From: a bacterium
Lineage (GTDB): Bacteria; SZUA-182; DTGQ01
Direction: 5' to 3'
NCBI GenBank assembly: GCA_040755755.1
Contig: JBFLZW010000022.1
Span: 66,902 to 130,901 of the forward strand
Length of the DNA: 64,000 bases
The notes below the pieces were generated by a model that worked only from the letters and a program-made list of their open reading frames with translations, made no database searches and had not been told where the DNA came from. The position numbers and the translations under genes are program-made. Shown piece by piece: positions 61,001 to 64,000 of this stretch; position 1 is the first letter of the stretch, and every line of letters starts with the position of its first letter.

Positions 61001-61207
61001 TCCTCTCATTCAGGTTGGTGGTCATCGAACAGCTCGAACCCCTGGTCATCCTATAATTCAAGCTGGCTGCCATCGTATAGTTCGAGCGGGTGGCCATCGT
61101 ATGGCCATTCTTCCTCATATGGCCTGTTCAATAATTCATTCGGTAATTCATATAACTGGTCTGGCAACAACTGGTCTGGGACAAATCTGTGGTCAAGCTG
61201 GCCTTAA
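58001..61207 (+). CDS. Large secreted multidomain surface protein with Trp/Ser/Asn-rich tail
   Basis: The 1,068-residue product has a signal peptide (cleavage near VARAQ). A NIDO-like beta domain (about 32-235) has ISSNGYLTFGN and GDIIAPLWADLDP. A Gly/Ser/Pro/Thr linker (about 245-325, with repeats like STEPGSGTTPGSG) is followed by two Ig-like Big domains (about 330-540, each with a VDGRNVTSAA or VNGSDVTAKA motif). A two-component-regulator-type propeller (about 545-850: GLPGDWITCLAGDKQGNLWL, GVWVATQNHGVF, GNIWLATEFG, GNLWFGTDSGVSRL) leads to an SbsA-like Ig domain (about 855-960, TFSEPMD). The last 90 or so residues are a low-complexity tail of SSGWPSYSS-like units. The role is unknown; the domains suggest adhesion or matrix assembly. 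It follows the cytochrome island on the same strand but after a terminator. Confidence 0.8.
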   Translation: MKVRLSKNTVCFIISTILCTFLLKGPVARAQVAGPGPYVWIDVSSKSGRENLTLGDDDFRTVDLESIGFHFSFLGEPLTQLKISSNGYLTFGNNDAAKWSNEPLADSADPNKAYTGNPGDIIAPLWADLDPATGGAVYYLVDRVSKPARLIVEWHDIPMRHYTGEIASDTVTFEVILYEESNEIVFQYKDVITGSDRSTRGACATIGLKYHNQTVRQYSYNTRNALSNGMAVSFNQAARFVPQVYQGTTGSTPGGSTEPGSGTTPGSGTAPGSSTIPSGSTEPGSGSIAGSSAPPGSSPPPAASTIPVADTTPASGQNCEPIIEAINPPPNSTNISVNPKITLNIRALCGGLDRNSIRLFVDGRNVTSAATIADTSQGLTLSYRPNTPLACSTIIPVRVEASDQSGHSATRSYFLYSEDSCKPYLTSSNPPDQSCVPANATFTYGIGDLGSGVDIGSVHLTVNGSDVTAKASITATDEQGCLISYTSAAPFEKNQRVSVRITASDYAVPPNSMEAVFEYMTCYQGWTYFWLDRPVSDLALDKKGILWAATLGAGLFKYSPKADGDPLKPVYWTDYHPVTGLPGDWITCLAGDKQGNLWLCAQPDNDTGGGVVKFDPDKGTVVKFFPKGQNGLPDDPIHDLAIDPNDGVWVATQNHGVFRLYNQQWKLMFDTSRGLTDNWVKAIAPDDAGNIWLATEFGDIFKFNSANQLIYSSNLDSSFSVFNAYGININSLFFDPVEDTLWVATGDGAYHYRADRAVRWSKVTGLASKGVNAIFPVTRSDYPGEKYWFAADGGIFATTDWKAWKSYTAQMNPYSSPDDQIRCIQQDASGNLWFGTDSGVSRLDITPPVVKSITPNPDATEVSLSQDITITFSEPMDFASLLENITITPDDPNFTVKPSPDLTSITFQAPKSKLAPKTTYQISIDQGVMDLSGNQLSSARSSSFVTQQQASTTTNTSQTTSYSYGIWPLYTSNWLALLNPDWWSSYSSSGWSSYDQNSWPSSHSGWWSSNSSNPWSSYNSSWLPSYSSSGWPSYGHSSSYGLFNNSFGNSYNWSGNNWSGTNLWSSWP

Positions 61208-61246
61208 CCTTCTTCCGGCACCCATCGGGAGTATGATTGTTTTATC

Positions 61247-61279
61247 CGGGCTCGCAGCCGCCATCAGGCTGCGAGCCCG
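61247..61279 (+). terminator. Strong hairpin terminator after the surface-protein gene
   Basis: cgggctcgcagcc and ggctgcgagcccg form a perfect 13-bp stem with a seven-base loop, followed by ttcctt. It lies 40 bp past the stop codon at 61207. The T-run is short, so it may need help. Confidence 0.75.
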
Positions 61280-61378
61280 TTCCTTATCGATTCCGTTGGC
61301 TCATAGTGGTAAGACAACACACCTTTTACCAGTGATCACCCCCCTGGGGGGCAATGTCATTAATTTCAGGATTAACGG

Positions 61379-61641
61379 GAATGGCACTTACATAAGCCAA
61401 GCTTATAATAGAGAGGACACAAAGCACACAGGGAAAAAGATCTCCCGCAGAGACGCAGAGAACAACCAATCCGGCAAGGTCCTGATGAAAGTCGGGATAT
61501 ATCGATGTGTCAACGGCCTGGAAGCAAGCAAAAAGTAAAAAGGCACAAGGAGGAACTTGTTTTACTTTTACTTTTCAATGATATCCTCTGCGTCTCAGCG
61601 TCTCTGCGGGAGAATTACTAATTCTTATGTAAGTGCCATTC
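61379..61641. mobile_element. MITE-like palindromic element with 18-bp perfect terminal inverted repeats
   Basis: gaatggcacttacataag at 61379-61396 is exactly inverted at 61624-61641. Inside are a second inverted pair (ctcccgcagagacgcagag near 61442 against ctgcgtctcagcgtctctgcgggag near 61588) and A/T-rich complementary runs. The 263-bp unit has no gene. ggattaacgg flanks it on both sides (61369-61378 and 61642-61651), a possible 10-bp target-site duplication. No transposase is present in the window. Confidence 0.7.
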
Positions 61642-61927
61642 GGATTAACGGCGATCAACGCCCCTCACCTTGCCCCAGGGGCTCCCTGCCGGCCATCTCC
61701 CCGAAGGGCACAGGTGTTAAGCTGAATAAGAAGGGGGACACGAAGAGCACGAAGGGGAACACGGAGCACGAAGAGAGAGAAAGACTGGCATGGGCATCCT
61801 GCCCATGCCACGAGGGACCTTGCTCTGGACCCTGACCCTTTAAAAAGCTTAATCTCTGCGTGGTCTTCGTACCCTTGGTGTCCTTCGATGAGGGCAAGAA
61901 GGGGAAGAAGGGGGCGTGCCTTATGCC

Positions 61928-63247
61928 TTACAACCTCGTTCCTGACGGGATTACCGCACCTTTGGGGATAATGGTGATACCGTCCCGGACCCAGGCGATA
62001 TCGCTCTGAGAATCTTTGGCTTCCGGTTTTGCCCGGATGATGACCTCATCACCGATGCGCACGTTTTTATCGATGATGGCCCGCTCGATCTGGCAGCCTC
62101 TCCCGATGCCAAGTCGGGGCAGATCCTTGTCCGTTTCCCGGAATCTGCCCGGTTTTCTTTTCATTTCCCGGAAGTTGCCCAGTACCTGTTCGCCGTCGTA
62201 GAAATCGGCTCCCAGCATGACCACGTTATCGAGGCGGCTTCCCTTGCGGACCACGCCGCGCATGCCCACAATGGAATCAATGATGTGGGCGCCTTTGATT
62301 TCCGAGCCTTCGACTACCAGGCTGTCAATGATCCTGGATTGCACGATCCTGCTGGGCGGCAGGGCACGGTTGCGGGTATAGAAGGGCCACCGGGGCCAGT
62401 ACAGGGAAAAAGGAGGCTCAGGCTGGAGCAGGGCGAGGTTGGCCTCGAAGAAGGTGGCGATCGTCCCGATATCTTTCCAGTAGCCGGAAAAAGGATAGGC
62501 CATGACCCGGTATTGCCCGATGGCTGAAGGAATGACCTCATGCCCGAAGTCATTTTTGGCCTGGTCGGCCAGGAGTTCGGTCAGAACCTTTGACTCGAAG
62601 ACATAAATACCCATCGAGGCCAGGCAGCGGTCCGGATCGAGGGTCAGCCCCTGTGATTCAAAGATGTTCCGCGAAGCCATGAAGTGCTCGATAACTGCCG
62701 GATCTTCGGGCTTTTCGACAAACTCCTGCACCGCTCCCGACTCATCCACCTTGAGCAGCCCCATGCCCGGAGCTTCCGCCGGAGTGACCGGATAGACACA
62801 CAAGGTGACATCGGCCTTCTTTTCCCGGTGAAAGCGGATGAGGTCGGCGTAATTCATCCGGTACAGGTGATCACCAGAGAGAATGAGCATCTGCTCCGTC
62901 CGGTAATACAGGGTATGCTTCAGGGTGGCCCGCACGGCATCTGCCGTACCCTGGAACCAGTCCGTCCGCTGAAGGGTCTGCTCGGCAGCCAGAAGATCTA
63001 CCAGTCCGCCTCTGAACAGGTCAAACTGATAGGTCTGCATGACATGCCGGTGCAGACTGGCTGACATGAATTGCGTCAGGACGAAGATCCGGTTGATTCC
63101 GGAATTGATGCTGTTCGAGATAGGAATGTCGATCAGCCGGTATTTACCGGCAAAGCTCACGGCCGGCTTGGCCCGCTCAAGCGTGAGGGGAAGCAGCCGT
63201 GTGCCGCGCCCGCCACCGAGAATAACAGCTATGACATCGTTTAACAT
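61928..63247 (-). CDS. glgC: Glucose-1-phosphate adenylyltransferase
   Basis: The 439-residue product has an N-terminal nucleotidyltransferase domain with VILGGGRGTRLLPLT, the catalytic Asp in LILSGDHLYRMNYADL, VEKPEDP, and the sugar-phosphate site in SMGIYVF. A C-terminal left-handed helix domain follows (IVQSRIIDSLVVEGSEI, CQIERAIIDKNVRIG). It makes ADP-glucose for glycogen or maltosyl-phosphate pathways. The length is at the upper normal range. It stands alone; glgA/B are not in the window. Confidence 0.95.
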   Translation of the reverse strand: MLNDVIAVILGGGRGTRLLPLTLERAKPAVSFAGKYRLIDIPISNSINSGINRIFVLTQFMSASLHRHVMQTYQFDLFRGGLVDLLAAEQTLQRTDWFQGTADAVRATLKHTLYYRTEQMLILSGDHLYRMNYADLIRFHREKKADVTLCVYPVTPAEAPGMGLLKVDESGAVQEFVEKPEDPAVIEHFMASRNIFESQGLTLDPDRCLASMGIYVFESKVLTELLADQAKNDFGHEVIPSAIGQYRVMAYPFSGYWKDIGTIATFFEANLALLQPEPPFSLYWPRWPFYTRNRALPPSRIVQSRIIDSLVVEGSEIKGAHIIDSIVGMRGVVRKGSRLDNVVMLGADFYDGEQVLGNFREMKRKPGRFRETDKDLPRLGIGRGCQIERAIIDKNVRIGDEVIIRAKPEAKDSQSDIAWVRDGITIIPKGAVIPSGTRL

Positions 63248-63475
63248 GGTAAATCACCCGCCTCCTGGTTATTGTATCGGATGAATTCATTGAAAAGTAG
63301 ATTACCAGGATGAAATATTCCTCATAAAACACCTGAAACACACAAAATAATAGGCCCAGGAGATACTTTTGTACTCATGATAATATATTTTTTTACTTAT
63401 AGCCGAAATAGATTTGTATGATAGCATGCTGGTATCAACCAATTAACCCTAAACCACGGTGATGAGGTGAAGCGT

Positions 63476-63769
63476 ATGAAAAAGAAAACCCAACGCAGGT
63501 TAACCCTTTCCCTTGCATCCATACTCATAGGTAGCTTGATCTTTGCCGGTTCAGCTTTGGCTGAACCTCCAACACCACTACCAACAGGCCCTTTCATCGG
63601 CCCGGTGAGAGAAAAACTGATAGCGTTTATCAGTAATTTCAACCCGGATATAGCTGAAGAAATGACCACGAGAATAGAGGAAAGACAGGAAAAAATCAAA
63701 GATTTCATTAAGAAGATATGGTCTTCCTCGAACGATTCCCTGGACGACACAGCATCAAGCAAGAAGTAG
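63476..63769 (+). CDS. Small secreted charged-helix protein
   Basis: The product is 97 residues from the ATG at 63476 (GAGG eight bases upstream; a GTG at 63467 overlaps that site). A signal peptide (LASILIGSLIFAGSALA) is followed by a proline-rich start (EPPTPLPTGPF), then an amphipathic charged helix (IAEEMTTRIEERQEKIKDFIKKI) and a Ser/Asp tail. No family was recognised. A periplasmic helper or chaperone-like protein is possible but unproven. Confidence 0.55.
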   Translation: MKKKTQRRLTLSLASILIGSLIFAGSALAEPPTPLPTGPFIGPVREKLIAFISNFNPDIAEEMTTRIEERQEKIKDFIKKIWSSSNDSLDDTASSKK

Positions 63770-63775
63770 CCTGGA

Positions 63776-63899
63776 CAGATGTTCCCCATGTTCCTTTTCT
63801 CGATGAGGAAGGTGAAAAATAACCATCACCCCCACCCAGCCTCCCCCCTCAAGGGGGAGGGGAGTTATGGAGGCTTTCATCCAAGATGGGGAACATCTG
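63776..63899. repeat. Inverted repeat flanking a GC-rich hairpin
   Basis: cagatgttccccat at 63776-63789 is exactly inverted at 63886-63899. Between them lies ctcccccctcaagggggaggg, itself a strong hairpin. The 124-bp unit begins seven bases after the small secreted gene's stop and may act as its terminator or be a small mobile repeat. The remaining 63900-64000 shows nothing recognisable. Confidence 0.6.
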
Positions 63900-64000
63900 C
63901 AGCCTGGAGAAAAAGAGATTCTTTACGGAGGGTGATACTGCCCCTGGTTTCCGGTCGAGAAAATGCCTTACAAGGGCTGTGTGATATGCAACCGGAATGT

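Larger units (their letters stand above)
61208..61927. other. Repeat-rich intergenic region
   Basis: This 720-bp gap between converging genes contains the terminator at 61247, the palindromic element 61379-61641, a CCTCACC/CCCCGAAGGG segment (61660-61710) and direct repeats of gaacacggagcacgaag-like words (61735-61775). No gene is supported. Confidence 0.6.

Overview
The window looks like one continuous chromosome segment of an uncultivated Gram-negative anaerobe. An outer membrane is implied by a heptose-pathway isomerase, an LbtU-type porin and a second predicted outer-membrane protein. Sigma-54 control, hybrid cluster protein and large secreted multihaem c-type cytochromes suggest an anaerobic, metal- or electron-respiring lifestyle of the kind seen in Desulfobacterota/Nitrospirota-like lineages. 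This lineage call is inference. There is no rRNA or tRNA in the window, and nothing marks a plasmid or phage.

Positions 1-16000 are mostly housekeeping genes: an edge fragment of a coiled-coil gene, tlyA, a deoxyhypusine-synthase-like gene overlapping gmhA, a PilZ protein, and a long minus-strand branched-chain amino acid cluster. That cluster reads ilvD, two acetolactate synthase large subunits, two small subunits, an outer-membrane protein, ilvC, psd. Then come a YdcH-like protein, a TPR protein and mutM. Positions 16000-29100 hold a porin, lipoproteins, ftsH, hsp20, a secreted propeller protein, a nitrosative-stress cluster (cupin, hcp, HD-domain protein, ferredoxin) with an HcpR/FNR-like palindrome upstream, and a CPBP protease. 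Positions 29300-33300 are a compact hisCBHAF run.

Positions 33500-40100 carry two response regulators, a GerW/DUF2953 pair, a threonine-type sulfatase-superfamily enzyme fused to about 14 TPRs, a MoaE-like protein and a hendecad coiled-coil protein related to the one at the left edge. Positions 40290-47130 encode a giant secreted protein of about 2,280 residues. It has a TolB-like propeller, about 30 CxPCP motifs alternating with CCP motifs, two cohesin-like domains, an HYR-like domain and a C-terminal dockerin. Part of it is an apparently exact 891-bp tandem duplication.

Positions 48350-57500 are the electron-transfer island: a GAF/AAA+/Fis sigma-54 activator, then NHL propeller, 14-haem cytochrome, second NHL propeller and 15-haem cytochrome, all on the plus strand. 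GG-N10-GC promoter candidates precede each propeller gene, and a strong terminator closes the island. It is followed by a 1,068-residue multidomain surface protein with a Trp/Ser/Asn-rich tail. The giant Cys-rich protein, the NHL/cytochrome pairs and this surface protein together look like a cell-surface or extracellular electron-transfer or adhesion apparatus. I regard this as the most likely undescribed system here.

The DNA is sprinkled with short non-coding repeats: two palindromic MITE-like elements with perfect terminal inverted repeats, several clusters of gtcagtg and gtcaggag repeats, GC-rich CCTCACCC hairpins, and cgcagagacgcagag repeats. They sit only between genes.
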